From positions 124,001 to 188,000 of the IMG/VR virus record IMGVR_UViG_3300042302_000394: a DNA stretch of 64,000 bases. One strand, written 5' to 3'. Positions 1 to 7,199 of this stretch are shown here, one piece after another. A program made the position numbers and the translations under genes. The stretch is from a virus. The notes under the pieces were generated by a model. That model saw only the letters and a list, made by a program, of their open reading frames with translations, ran no database searches and was not told the DNA's origin. Position 1 is the first letter of the stretch, and each line of letters starts with the position of its first letter.

Positions 1-153
1 ATTGTCGTAACCTACTCTATAGTGATCACGAAATTGATTTTTTGGAATATTAGGAATAGGAGGGATTGGATTAATTTTATTTTCCATATTTGTATACCCG
101 TGATTTTGGTTCTCGTCTCTAGAGTTTTTAAAATTTTTAAACCAGTCAAACAT
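1..153 (-). CDS. Unknown protein, 3' end outside window
   Basis: An open frame of 51 codons starts with ATG at 153 and runs off the left edge without a stop, so only the N-terminus is visible. It begins MFDWFKNFKNSRDENQNHG and goes on with a proline/asparagine-rich stretch (PIPPIPNIP). The aromatic and basic start followed by a Pro-rich linker suggests a small structural or accessory protein, but no family is recognised. It follows the 93-residue gene in the same direction with a gap of about 70 bases. Confidence 0.55.
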   Translation of the reverse strand, partial: MFDWFKNFKNSRDENQNHGYTNMENKINPIPPIPNIPKNQFRDHYRVGYDN

Positions 154-222
154 ATTAACGTCCTAGATTATCTTGGTCAGCGGCAGGAATGTCAGACCCA
201 GGCGTTGCCAAATTTATCCAAA

Positions 223-504
223 TTAAGATTCTGGATTAACTACAGAAATACCCTGATTTTGGAAATACATGATTAGAAATCGTTTAGCGGCCTGTGCATC
301 AGATTTGCTTAGATTTTGGATAACTGTTTCAACTCTTACCAATTCTCCTGCTCGAATCTTTTGGTAAGTCTTGCTCATAACATCTAGAGATGCTTGTGCC
401 CAAGACTCGTGAATTTCTACTTTGTTTTCGCCCACGTTTTTGCGGGCGTGAATACCGATTGAGCCGTCTCGGTAGTGACGAATTAATACATTATGTTCTT
501 TCAT
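223..504 (-). CDS. Unknown 93-residue protein
   Basis: Starts with ATG preceded by a good ribosome binding site (AAGGAGAAA) just upstream. The protein is small, charged and probably alpha-helical in its second half, with a basic centre (TYQKIRAGELVRVE). No catalytic motif or membrane segment is visible. I do not recognise the family. It is the first full gene in a run of small minus-strand genes downstream of three tiny basic peptides. Confidence 0.65.
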   Translation of the reverse strand: MKEHNVLIRHYRDGSIGIHARKNVGENKVEIHESWAQASLDVMSKTYQKIRAGELVRVETVIQNLSKSDAQAAKRFLIMYFQNQGISVVNPES

Positions 505-549
505 ACAATTTCTCCTTGTAAAATGCCGTTTCTCACAGCATAAAATTTA

Positions 550-651
550 TTAACGCTTTTTTGCGGCTCGACGAGCCATTTCGTTTACAGTCTTTGGCTT
601 TGGGGGCTTTTTGCCTTTTAAGATTTGACTGACTTTGCGTGGGCTTGGCAT
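550..651 (-). CDS. Tiny Lys/Arg-rich peptide (33 residues)
   Basis: The frame encodes 33 residues beginning MPSPRKVSQILKGKKPPKPK and ending in AARRAAKKR-like basic sequence (MARRAAKKR). It is preceded by AAGGAAAT, a plausible ribosome binding site. About a third of the residues are Lys or Arg. It is third in a series of three very basic miniproteins. The function is unknown; nucleic-acid or ribosome binding is only a guess from charge. Confidence 0.5.
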   Translation of the reverse strand: MPSPRKVSQILKGKKPPKPKTVNEMARRAAKKR

Positions 652-654
652 AAG

Positions 655-732
655 TTATTTCCTTTTTTTGACAATTCGACGTGCAGTAGCACGTACTGAT
701 CGAGGATGATGTGCTCTAAATTTAGCCATCAT
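655..732 (-). CDS. Tiny Arg-rich peptide (25 residues)
   Basis: The start ATG at 732 overlaps the stop of the peptide gene upstream in an ATGA arrangement, which indicates translational coupling. The product (MMAKFRAHHPRSVRATARR then IVKKRK) is almost wholly basic with two histidines. It is too short for a confident gene call on its own, but the coupled start and the two similar neighbours support it. No family recognised. Confidence 0.45.
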   Translation of the reverse strand: MMAKFRAHHPRSVRATARRIVKKRK

Positions 733-803
733 TTTTTCTTTCTAAGTTGGCGGCGAACTGCAACTTTAATTGGACTTGTTGCCCTATCTGATCTACGTGC
801 CAT
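729..803 (-). CDS. Tiny Arg-rich peptide (24 residues)
   Basis: ATG at 803 follows a strong ribosome binding site (AAGGAGATAATC). The product is MARRSDRATSPIKVAVRRQL followed by RKKK, with no acidic residue apart from one Asp. It heads a coupled set of three basic miniproteins downstream of the HNH gene. Size and charge resemble short nucleic-acid-binding tails, but no homologue is recognised. Confidence 0.5.
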   Translation of the reverse strand: MARRSDRATSPIKVAVRRQLRKKK

Positions 804-827
804 GATTATCTCCTTGTGTTTAGTGTA

Positions 828-1367
828 TTATTTATTGTTCAAGTTGTCAATGTTTAATTTACCCAAACTTTCTAGGTAGATGATTAACTTTTGTTGCTCA
901 TCTGACGACATATCTTGATAAAGATCAATGATAGTGGCTCTGCGTTCTTTATCCGAATTAGTATTTCCTCTATTTTCATTCAGACGCCTGCATCGGATAC
1001 GTAGATTTCCTGGAACATCCTTGCCGCCGAGACTTTTTGGAACAATATGGTCTAGATTAGGAACATGCAGATAATCTGAGGTAATCAAATTTTTGCCCTT
1101 GCCCCAATCGTAATAATATTCATTTACTCCGTCAGTCCATTTTATTGAATTCTCTTTATGATCTTCAATAAATTGATCTGCTTGCTCTCTAGTCCATTTA
1201 TATTCTTTTGCGTAATAACCGTAGACTGCTAGTTTAAAAAGAATAAACGGGTCGTCATGGTTATCACATACATAGTCATAAAGCTCGCCTGTAAAATAGG
1301 TACCTTCTTCACGCCCAGTAAAGAGGGACCTATTAGTTATAGCCTTGTTGATATCAATGTGGTTCAT
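828..1367 (-). CDS. HNH-type nuclease-like protein
   Basis: The 179-residue protein carries an HNH-like core in its C-terminal half: LDHIVPKSLGGKDVPGNLR followed by LNENRGN, which supplies the Asp-His pair, the central Asn and a final Asn/Arg patch. The usual zinc CxxC knuckles are absent. The N-terminal half is acidic, aromatic-rich and unassigned. Its start overlaps the stop of the ParB-like gene by four bases (ATGA), so the two are probably made together. It could be a homing-type endonuclease, a packaging-associated nuclease or half of a two-gene nuclease system; the sequence does not decide. Confidence 0.6.
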   Translation of the reverse strand: MNHIDINKAITNRSLFTGREEGTYFTGELYDYVCDNHDDPFILFKLAVYGYYAKEYKWTREQADQFIEDHKENSIKWTDGVNEYYYDWGKGKNLITSDYLHVPNLDHIVPKSLGGKDVPGNLRIRCRRLNENRGNTNSDKERRATIIDLYQDMSSDEQQKLIIYLESLGKLNIDNLNNK

Positions 1368-2584
1368 GGCTTCTTAGGAATTGCTTTAAATCCTGCAAGT
1401 GCAACTTCAACATCTTGTCCATTGTAATTAATTGGTGCCCAATTAATTGTAGGATGTACAATTTTGCACAATTTACCAATACCGGCCGCAAGATATCTTG
1501 GCTCGGAGCAGTCTAGAAACTTACCGGCTTTAGCATTATTTTCCAAAAACTCACGAAATACTTTTTTAATATCTAAGTGCATGCCACTACGAACTGGATC
1601 TGTGTACTTGTAAGTAATTGCTTCCTGAATGTTCCAATCCAACTCCATTGAATCAGAGATGGGTCCGTTGTTTTCTTGTTCACGCAAGTATTCCATAATT
1701 CCCCACGCATTTGCAGTAGAGAACGGTGCTTTGGCAAATATAGAACATACTATTCCCACCGCACGTTCGTAGATGTCGGCTCCGTAAACATCGTAGTATT
1801 TTAGCATGTTACCCACGCCTGTACATTCTTTTGGTAACACATTATCCGTGCCTTTACCTTTTTCTACAAATCGACTTCCGTATCGAGCATGAATGTCAAA
1901 CACATGTTCACATTTGATATCTTCGGCAATTAAATCAGTTCGACCTTCTGCCTTACGTACTTGATTTCGTCGAACCTTAATTCGAAACTCGTCAAAAGGG
2001 CTAGCAGACAATGTATGCAGATTGTCTGTTGCATACAGGTCAACGTCTACACTTTCAAAATCACTAACTTTCCATTCTACCGGAACTTCACGTACCCCAA
2101 TAATAATACATGCAAGTGTTCGATGTTGACCATTATTAAGATTGTAAGTACCGTCACTGAGCTGCCGAGCCAGTCCCATTAATACATGACTAGGCTCAAA
2201 TTCAAAGAGGATGTCCTGCAATAGATGGCGTAACTGAATGCCGCGCTGAACAGAATTGTTTTTATATGCCTTGGCAGTGTGAATATAATGAGAAGGGTCG
2301 CGGAAAATTCCCCCATTTGACAAGGACATACACCAGTTAAGGTCAATACCATTTAGTGCCTTGGTATTCTTTAGTATTAACAGAATCTTGTTTGCAACCT
2401 GATAAAAGCTAGGACGTGGGCCAAGGTCGTCTGTTTCTACATATTCCGGTACTTTATCTAAAATAGCCTCTTTCTCAGCAGGAGTGAGTTTAGAAATATG
2501 TTTTCGAGCAGTGCGTGGTCCAAAAATTTGAATTAAGTCTTGCCCAAAATTATCTTTAGGGTCAGCATGTTGATTAAAAGCCAT
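1364..2584 (-). CDS. ParB/sulfiredoxin-like (DGQHR-type) protein
   Basis: I choose ATG at 2584 because AAAGGA lies six bases upstream; a longer frame back to 2656 needs a TTG start without a good site. The 406-residue protein contains YNLNNGQHRTLACIIIG, which resembles the nucleotide-binding G-Q-H-R motif of ParB-like nuclease and DGQHR-domain proteins. The rest is mixed alpha/beta with no other motif. Such domains bind or hydrolyse nucleotides in partition proteins, DndB-like proteins and phage nucleases. The four-base overlap with the downstream HNH gene suggests a joint role in DNA cleavage or modification. Confidence 0.5.
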   Translation of the reverse strand: MAFNQHADPKDNFGQDLIQIFGPRTARKHISKLTPAEKEAILDKVPEYVETDDLGPRPSFYQVANKILLILKNTKALNGIDLNWCMSLSNGGIFRDPSHYIHTAKAYKNNSVQRGIQLRHLLQDILFEFEPSHVLMGLARQLSDGTYNLNNGQHRTLACIIIGVREVPVEWKVSDFESVDVDLYATDNLHTLSASPFDEFRIKVRRNQVRKAEGRTDLIAEDIKCEHVFDIHARYGSRFVEKGKGTDNVLPKECTGVGNMLKYYDVYGADIYERAVGIVCSIFAKAPFSTANAWGIMEYLREQENNGPISDSMELDWNIQEAITYKYTDPVRSGMHLDIKKVFREFLENNAKAGKFLDCSEPRYLAAGIGKLCKIVHPTINWAPINYNGQDVEVALAGFKAIPKKP

Positions 2585-2657
2585 ATCAAATCCTTTTGTG
2601 TGTAAGTCTTTATTATACAAGAAAAAACCAGTCCTGTCAAGAACTGGTTTATCCAAA

Positions 2658-3188
2658 TTATCTAGGACGGATCTTCATTTTACTGTAGATATTTTGGACA
2701 CCTACTGCTTGTCGGATAGCATCTTGCAGAGCATCGTGTTTCCCACCTTTGGGCATGTCCGGATCAAATCCTAGATCAAACAGAGTGCGAGTGTCGCGTA
2801 ACTGCCAATAATTCCACGGCAACGGCTTACCAAGTTGGCGATAGATGTTTTCGATAATTACTAAGTCAAAGGTAGCACCGTGTGACCAAAATGCATCACA
2901 TCCCCAAGCAAACTTGTGAAACTGGTCCATTGCATCCGCAAGTGGAATTCGATTGTCTGGACTAAAGGCTTCTTCCATAATAACCGGATCTTGTTTACTC
3001 CACCAATCTAGTGTGTTTGGGTCAATTTCTCTACCCAATTTATCTTGGTCGTCGAGGTCAACACGGAAATAAATCTTCTCTCCATATCCGTTGCCCCAGG
3101 GATTAAAGTGTACAGCGCCTAAACTAAGGACAACTGCGTTTGGGGAGACAGCCATAGTCTCCATATCAATCATTAAGTGTTTTGCCAT
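2658..3188 (-). CDS. DEDDh 3'-5' exonuclease, DexA-like
   Basis: The protein opens with MAKHLMIDMETMA, the Exo I motif with Asp8 and Glu10. A central SHGATFDLVIIEN segment supplies the second conserved Asp, and KHDALQDAIRQA supplies the last His and Asp, so the DEDDh active site is complete in 176 residues. This is the RNase T/DexA type of exonuclease, which in T4 degrades DNA from 3' ends. I choose ATG at 3188; a GTG six codons upstream is possible. A consensus sigma70 promoter ends six bases before the ATG, so the mRNA is predicted to have no leader. Confidence 0.75.
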   Translation of the reverse strand: MAKHLMIDMETMAVSPNAVVLSLGAVHFNPWGNGYGEKIYFRVDLDDQDKLGREIDPNTLDWWSKQDPVIMEEAFSPDNRIPLADAMDQFHKFAWGCDAFWSHGATFDLVIIENIYRQLGKPLPWNYWQLRDTRTLFDLGFDPDMPKGGKHDALQDAIRQAVGVQNIYSKMKIRPR

Positions 3189-3194
3189 ACTGTA

Positions 3195-3223
3195 AGTATA
3201 ACACACTTAATGATCTTTGTCAA
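3195..3223 (-). promoter_or_regulatory. Consensus sigma70 promoter for the exonuclease gene
   Basis: On the minus strand TTGACA (3218-3223) and TATACT (3195-3200) are separated by exactly 17 bases. Six bases (TACAGT) separate the -10 box from the ATG at 3188, which puts the expected transcription start on the A of the start codon. The -35 box overlaps the stop codon of the bS21 gene. Confidence 0.7.
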
Positions 3224-3453
3224 TACATTTTTTTAGGTAGTTCGTTATCGCGTAGTTTCTTTTGCCAACGAGATTTAGCTGCGCCTTTTTTTCGCTTTCT
3301 TTCGGTAGTTGGTTTTTCGTAAAACATTTTAGATCGGAGTGTTTCTAGTACTCCACTATCTTCTACCTTTTGTTTGAATTTTCTTAATGCCACATTTAAT
3401 GGCAAGTCGCCAACGATAACTTTATTACCGACTGCTTTATTTTGTTTGCTCAT
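3220..3453 (-). CDS. rpsU: Ribosomal protein bS21
   Basis: The 77-residue product has the bS21 signature: GDLPLNVALRKFKQKVEDSG, then FYEKPTTERKRKKGAAKSR and a basic tail, close in length to bacterial S21 (about 71). bS21 sits near the anti-Shine-Dalgarno end of 16S rRNA in the 30S subunit and aids mRNA engagement. I choose ATG at 3453; an upstream TTG is less likely. The gene overlaps the end of clpX by 17 bases. Phage copies of bS21 are known from environmental phages and are thought to exchange into host ribosomes. The role here is inferred from the family. Confidence 0.88.
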   Translation of the reverse strand: MSKQNKAVGNKVIVGDLPLNVALRKFKQKVEDSGVLETLRSKMFYEKPTTERKRKKGAAKSRWQKKLRDNELPKKMY

Positions 3454-4666
3454 TTTTCTTTTTATCAAAAATCATTATGGCAGGTTTGCCATCAATCGTA
3501 TCTTTACTTATGCGAATAGCTGTTAAACCTCGAGCAACTAAGTCAACTGCATCAAATTGATATGGCAGCAATGTTTTTTCGATGATGTTTTTAAGTCCCC
3601 TAGCATTAGTTTTGAGATCTTTGGCTTTACGGGCAATTTCTTTTAGAGCTTGAATTTCAAATTCTAATTTAATACCATCTAACTCAAACATATACTGATA
3701 TTGTTTAACTGGGCTATTTTTAGTTTCAGTAAGGATATTGACTAGTTGATCCTCTGACAATTCGTCTACATTAGTAATAAGCCCAAATCGTCCTACAAAC
3801 TCGGGAATAAGACCGTATTTGATAAGATCTTTTGTACTGATGTCTTGTAGAACACTTGCGTCTTCGTCGATGTTGTCTACATTTGCATGGAATCCGACTG
3901 ACTTTGCACCCTTACGCTGTTTAATGATTTTGTCCAAGCCTACAAATGCTCCACCGCATATAAACAATATACCCCTAGTGTCAATTTCCTGCATATCACT
4001 TCCGGGATGTTTTCGTTTACCAGTCGATGGCACTCGCATAATCGATCCCTCGATCATTTTCAACAAGGCCTGTTGTACACCTTCTCCACTAACATCTCGG
4101 CTAATACTAACATTTTCGCCCTTCTTGGAAATTTTATCAATTTCGTCAATGTAGACAATGCCACGAGCCGCTTTATCAAGATCACCATCTGCTTCGTTGA
4201 TTAATCTTGTTAAAATGCTCTCAACATCATCACCGACATAACCTGCTTCTGTAATACCTGTGGCATCACATATGGCAAAAGGTAATTCTAAATATTGTGC
4301 AATTTTACGTGCCATCATGGTCTTACCGCAGCCCGTGGGTCCTAACAATAACACGTTGGTTTTCTCGAGCTCAATATCTTTACTAGGATTATTGATGCGT
4401 TTGTAATGCTGACTAACTGCAACACTAAGGCTAATTTTAGCATCATCCTGTCCTATAACGTACTCGTCAAGATAGTCTTTGATAGCAACAGGATTTAGAA
4501 GTTTAGAAGGTTCAGCAACTTTTTCTTTTTTGTCTTTTAGTATATCGACACAAAGGTCTACGCACTCGTTACAAATAGCCGCATGTTCACCTACGATCAG
4601 TTTCTCGACATCTTCTTTGCTCTTTCCGCAGAAGTCACAAGAGTGATCACTTTCTGTTTTGTTCAT
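3437..4666 (-). CDS. clpX: ATP-dependent unfoldase ClpX
   Basis: The 409 residues match full-length ClpX (E. coli 424). An N-terminal zinc domain has Cys10, Cys13, Cys32 and Cys35. Then follow Walker A (GPTGCGKT), the pore loop AGYVGDD, Walker B (IVYIDEID), GVQQALLKMIEG, and the RKH loop (GKRKHPG) that recognises ssrA-type tails in E. coli ClpX. The ClpP-docking tripeptide IGF is present as VGF in a loop of normal context (KSVGFHANV). No ClpP gene is in the window, so the protein may use host ClpP or act as an unfoldase alone. The gene lies between bS21 and a 133-residue unknown gene that overlaps its start. The phage tmRNA nearby makes an LAA tag, the kind ClpX reads. Confidence 0.93.
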   Translation of the reverse strand: MNKTESDHSCDFCGKSKEDVEKLIVGEHAAICNECVDLCVDILKDKKEKVAEPSKLLNPVAIKDYLDEYVIGQDDAKISLSVAVSQHYKRINNPSKDIELEKTNVLLLGPTGCGKTMMARKIAQYLELPFAICDATGITEAGYVGDDVESILTRLINEADGDLDKAARGIVYIDEIDKISKKGENVSISRDVSGEGVQQALLKMIEGSIMRVPSTGKRKHPGSDMQEIDTRGILFICGGAFVGLDKIIKQRKGAKSVGFHANVDNIDEDASVLQDISTKDLIKYGLIPEFVGRFGLITNVDELSEDQLVNILTETKNSPVKQYQYMFELDGIKLEFEIQALKEIARKAKDLKTNARGLKNIIEKTLLPYQFDAVDLVARGLTAIRISKDTIDGKPAIMIFDKKKNEQTK

Positions 4667-5048
4667 TGAATGCCTTTTCTAAAAATGTTTCAATATTAGT
4701 TATCCGATCTTGGTTTATGTAGTGATAAACTGCGGACAGGCTTTCATCATCAACTTTATAGAATGTATTCTTTTTCCCTACAATGTATCCACTGAGTGAT
4801 CGAGTGACATCATTAACTTCGTTGAGATCGATGTATTTGTAATCGCATCTAGCCAACGCATGAAAGAGCCAAGGTAAATCTATTTCGTGATCGTAGAAGT
4901 ATACATTAATATGTTCTTCGATGTCTGATTCAGCTAACCATTTACTAACTAATTGTTGATCGGAATCGCTTAGATGCATAAACAGTACACTATACGAATC
5001 ATTTTCAAAAATGTCGGGAGGGGTGATGAGTGTAATTTTTCCGTTCAT
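4647..5048 (-). CDS. Unknown 133-residue acidic protein
   Basis: An acidic, aromatic-rich soluble protein. The start ATG overlaps the stop of the membrane-protein gene upstream (TAATG) and has a purine-rich site (GAGAAGA); its end overlaps clpX by 20 bases. Co-translation with ClpX is therefore likely, and an adaptor role is conceivable but only from position. No known domain is recognised; the C-terminal third (ITNIETFLEKAFNEQNRK) looks helical. Confidence 0.65.
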   Translation of the reverse strand: MNGKITLITPPDIFENDSYSVLFMHLSDSDQQLVSKWLAESDIEEHINVYFYDHEIDLPWLFHALARCDYKYIDLNEVNDVTRSLSGYIVGKKNTFYKVDDESLSAVYHYINQDRITNIETFLEKAFNEQNRK

Positions 5049-6322
5049 TATCTTCTCGCTCTGATATCTAATAAAAGATGTTCTGGAATATCTGCCATTG
5101 TAATTTCTTTGTTTCTAAGTTTTGTCAACCACTCGTTAAGTGTTGCTTCCTGTCTGCTAATTTCTGTATATTCTTCCTGACTAATAGCTTTAGCTGTTTT
5201 AGTCCATAGGCCACTATTTGACTGTTCTTCGTTTTGAACAAATAGCGGTTCTTCTAGAACCTGTAATTCTGTTTCGGGCGCAACTGCTGAGCGATCATTC
5301 ATTCTTTCTAGTTCGGGCTTATACACCATAGGTGCTAGATCTTTGAAATGTACAAACGGCTCTAACAGATAAGGATGGTGTGCTAAAATAGATGTGACAG
5401 TGGTTGCCGTGGAGACTACGTCATCAATCGGACCTGTTGGGCTGTCACCCTCCGTAGTCTCTTGTTGTTCTGTAACAGTAGGCGGCTCTGGGTCTACGAC
5501 CTCGGTGGTCCCTCCGGGGCTGTTACCCTCCACTAATTCCTTTTTACGGTCACGGAAATTCTGGAAACTGATCTGACTAGCTAACAATAAGATAACTGCC
5601 AACGGATCAAATACCACAATAAGAACAATAATTACCCATGTAACTGCTTTTTCCAAAATTGTAGGATCTGTTTCACCGTAGACAAACTGTGCAATATATT
5701 TTATCGGACCAACTTCTGCTTCAACCTTGCGTACTTCGGCTGCAATTGGCGCACGTTCTTCGCTAATAGAGGTAATAGTTTTCTGTTCGGCTTGGATCTC
5801 AGATTGAAGGCGGGCACGCTCTTTTTGTTGTGCGCGGCGTATAGCAACTGCCTTGTCGGCACCCGTTTCCGAACTGCTTCTTGCCATGACTTGGTCCACA
5901 GCCTCATCCATCTGTTTAAGCGCCTTACGGTTTGCATCTATATTTTCCTTTGCGGTTTTTATCTTTTCATCGTAGACTGCAATCTTACTCTGCACGTCAC
6001 CCGACACTAAACTTTGGTCACTGTGAGCCTGGCTGAGGAATCCAAAAATTCCCATCGAAGTAACGCCCATGAGAACAGCAATGGCAGTCAGCAGGTATGT
6101 TCTAACTAACCAGTGTGCAATTTTCCAATTTTGTTTGAGCCAAAGAGTAGCAGCAATCTTACCAATGCCCAATACAATGCCCATAATGATTACGGGAATT
6201 TGGGCGGCGGCAAAGATTGCAGTAAAGCCGATGATACTGTAGAATTCGGCGACTAGGCTGATAGCGAGACCGCTAAACAGTGCAAGATAGGCTATTAGTT
6301 TTTCATTTAATGTTACAGGCAT
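5048..6322 (-). CDS. Membrane protein with periplasmic or cytosolic coiled coil
   Basis: The 424-residue protein has hydrophobic segments at about residues 9-27, 31-60, 76-96 and 227-249, a long charged heptad-rich coiled coil at about 108-208, and an acidic, Pro/Thr-rich tail from about 260 to the end. Such membrane/coiled-coil proteins occur in large phages with no assigned role; envelope remodelling, lysis control or superinfection exclusion are possible. A GATAAATATC box lies four bases before the ATG, placing the predicted late transcription start one base ahead of the start codon. Confidence 0.65.
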   Translation of the reverse strand: MPVTLNEKLIAYLALFSGLAISLVAEFYSIIGFTAIFAAAQIPVIIMGIVLGIGKIAATLWLKQNWKIAHWLVRTYLLTAIAVLMGVTSMGIFGFLSQAHSDQSLVSGDVQSKIAVYDEKIKTAKENIDANRKALKQMDEAVDQVMARSSSETGADKAVAIRRAQQKERARLQSEIQAEQKTITSISEERAPIAAEVRKVEAEVGPIKYIAQFVYGETDPTILEKAVTWVIIVLIVVFDPLAVILLLASQISFQNFRDRKKELVEGNSPGGTTEVVDPEPPTVTEQQETTEGDSPTGPIDDVVSTATTVTSILAHHPYLLEPFVHFKDLAPMVYKPELERMNDRSAVAPETELQVLEEPLFVQNEEQSNSGLWTKTAKAISQEEYTEISRQEATLNEWLTKLRNKEITMADIPEHLLLDIRARR

Positions 6323-6326
6323 AGAT

Positions 6327-6336
6327 GATATTTATC
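6327..6336 (-). promoter_or_regulatory. Late-type promoter box GATAAATATC
   Basis: Reads GATAAATATC on the minus strand, four bases before the ATG at 6322. It matches the T4 late -10 element TATAAATA except at the first base, and no Shine-Dalgarno sequence lies between it and the ATG. Confidence 0.5.
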
Positions 6337-6724
6337 GACGCATGTTGGCAATGGCCACAGCTTCCTCATCGCTAAAAATAGGCACAGCATTGCTCTTATG
6401 CATAGTACCGATACCTTTAATTTTAGTGCCTGTATAGACCTTAGCTGGTGCCAGTGCGGCAACGCCTGCTCCGGAATTTAAACTTTTGATGTGATGAGTA
6501 TTTGTCCTACCAACAGGTGTCGGTAATGAATATGACAATGTCTCTGCACTCATTGCTCGTTTACGCTTTTTGTCCTCTGCCTCTACTCCCCATTTCTTTT
6601 GGAGGGTGTTCCATTGCTCATCGAGCTCACGTGCCTTACGTGCTTCTTCAGCATTACGGAATTTGACTTTGCCCTTCTTCTTGCCGTTAAGACTAAGGCT
6701 AGGGTGATGCAGATGCATTGACAT
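6332..6724 (-). CDS. Conserved phage-type protein, unknown function
   Basis: A basic 130-residue protein. The N-terminal half is Lys/Arg-rich (NGKKKGKVKFRNAEEARKAR), and the C-terminus ends in TMHKSNAVPIFSDEEAVAIA, a string I associate with unassigned proteins of other large phages. Its start overlaps the stop of the upstream gene (TAATG), so the two are coupled. No enzymatic motif is seen; DNA binding is possible from charge. Confidence 0.6.
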   Translation of the reverse strand: MSMHLHHPSLSLNGKKKGKVKFRNAEEARKARELDEQWNTLQKKWGVEAEDKKRKRAMSAETLSYSLPTPVGRTNTHHIKSLNSGAGVAALAPAKVYTGTKIKGIGTMHKSNAVPIFSDEEAVAIANMRR

Positions 6725-7056
6725 TATGCAAGCTCAGTTTGAGGGAAGTTGATAGGATTGGCAGTATTTGATGCATGTGACTCAAATGTCTTTTGAACCT
6801 TGCTAGGGATACCTGTAAATCGTGCTACAGTACCATTGGGATTAATTTTAAGCGAACCGGCTACTACCCAAATTTGTTTGCCAGCTGGGTCAATACCTGC
6901 TAACTTTCGTACTACACCGTTAATCAATCCAGTTGCGGTATCCTTGCCTCTGTTCCATTGATATGTAGTATCTTTATTAAACCAAATCTGTTCATCTTTA
7001 GATTGGGCAATGCACCAAAGTTTCAATTGTGTAAGTGTATGTTCAGCATTATTCAT
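6724..7056 (-). CDS. Unknown 110-residue protein
   Basis: Starts with ATG after a perfect AGGAGG site. First gene of the unit that runs through the 130-residue protein, the membrane protein, clpX and bS21. Mixed alpha/beta composition with no motif. A sigma70-like promoter sits about 30 bases upstream, so it probably marks the head of an early or middle operon ending with bS21. Confidence 0.65.
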   Translation of the reverse strand: MNNAEHTLTQLKLWCIAQSKDEQIWFNKDTTYQWNRGKDTATGLINGVVRKLAGIDPAGKQIWVVAGSLKINPNGTVARFTGIPSKVQKTFESHASNTANPINFPQTELA

Positions 7057-7086
7057 AGAACCTCCTAATGTGTATGTCTATGCACT

Positions 7087-7115
7087 ACTATACAACAAAA
7101 CTGGTTTTATTGCAA
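7087..7115 (-). promoter_or_regulatory. Sigma70-type promoter for the 7056-to-3220 unit
   Basis: TTGCAA (7110-7115) and TATAGT (7087-7092) on the minus strand are separated by 17 bases, 30 bases upstream of the ATG at 7056. A copy of TTTTACCAAAA lies just upstream at 7123-7133. Confidence 0.65.
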
Positions 7116-7122
7116 CCGAAAA

Positions 7123-7133
7123 TTTTACCAAAA
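7123..7133. promoter_or_regulatory. TTTTACCAAAA motif, copy 1
   Basis: One of four exact copies of an 11-base sequence (TTTTACCAAAA or its complement), all in intergenic promoter regions. Here it is eight bases upstream of a -35 box and overlaps the T-tract of the pstS terminator. Likely a phage operator or activator site; the binding protein is unknown. Confidence 0.45.
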
Positions 7134-7153
7134 GAAAAGCACCCGAAGGTGCC
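7130..7153 (-). terminator. Rho-independent terminator after pstS
   Basis: Minus strand reads GCACC-TTCG-GGTGC followed by TTTTCTTTT. It lies 47 bases beyond the pstS stop and separates pstS from the next promoter. Confidence 0.8.
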
Positions 7154-7199
7154 AGTGCTGACTACTTATCACATTATACGCCGTCAGCCGGCGAGTATC

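Noticed and set aside
2585-2656. TTG start extending the ParB-like gene by 24 codons
   Set aside because: ATG at 2584 has AAAGGA at a suitable distance, while the TTG has no site.
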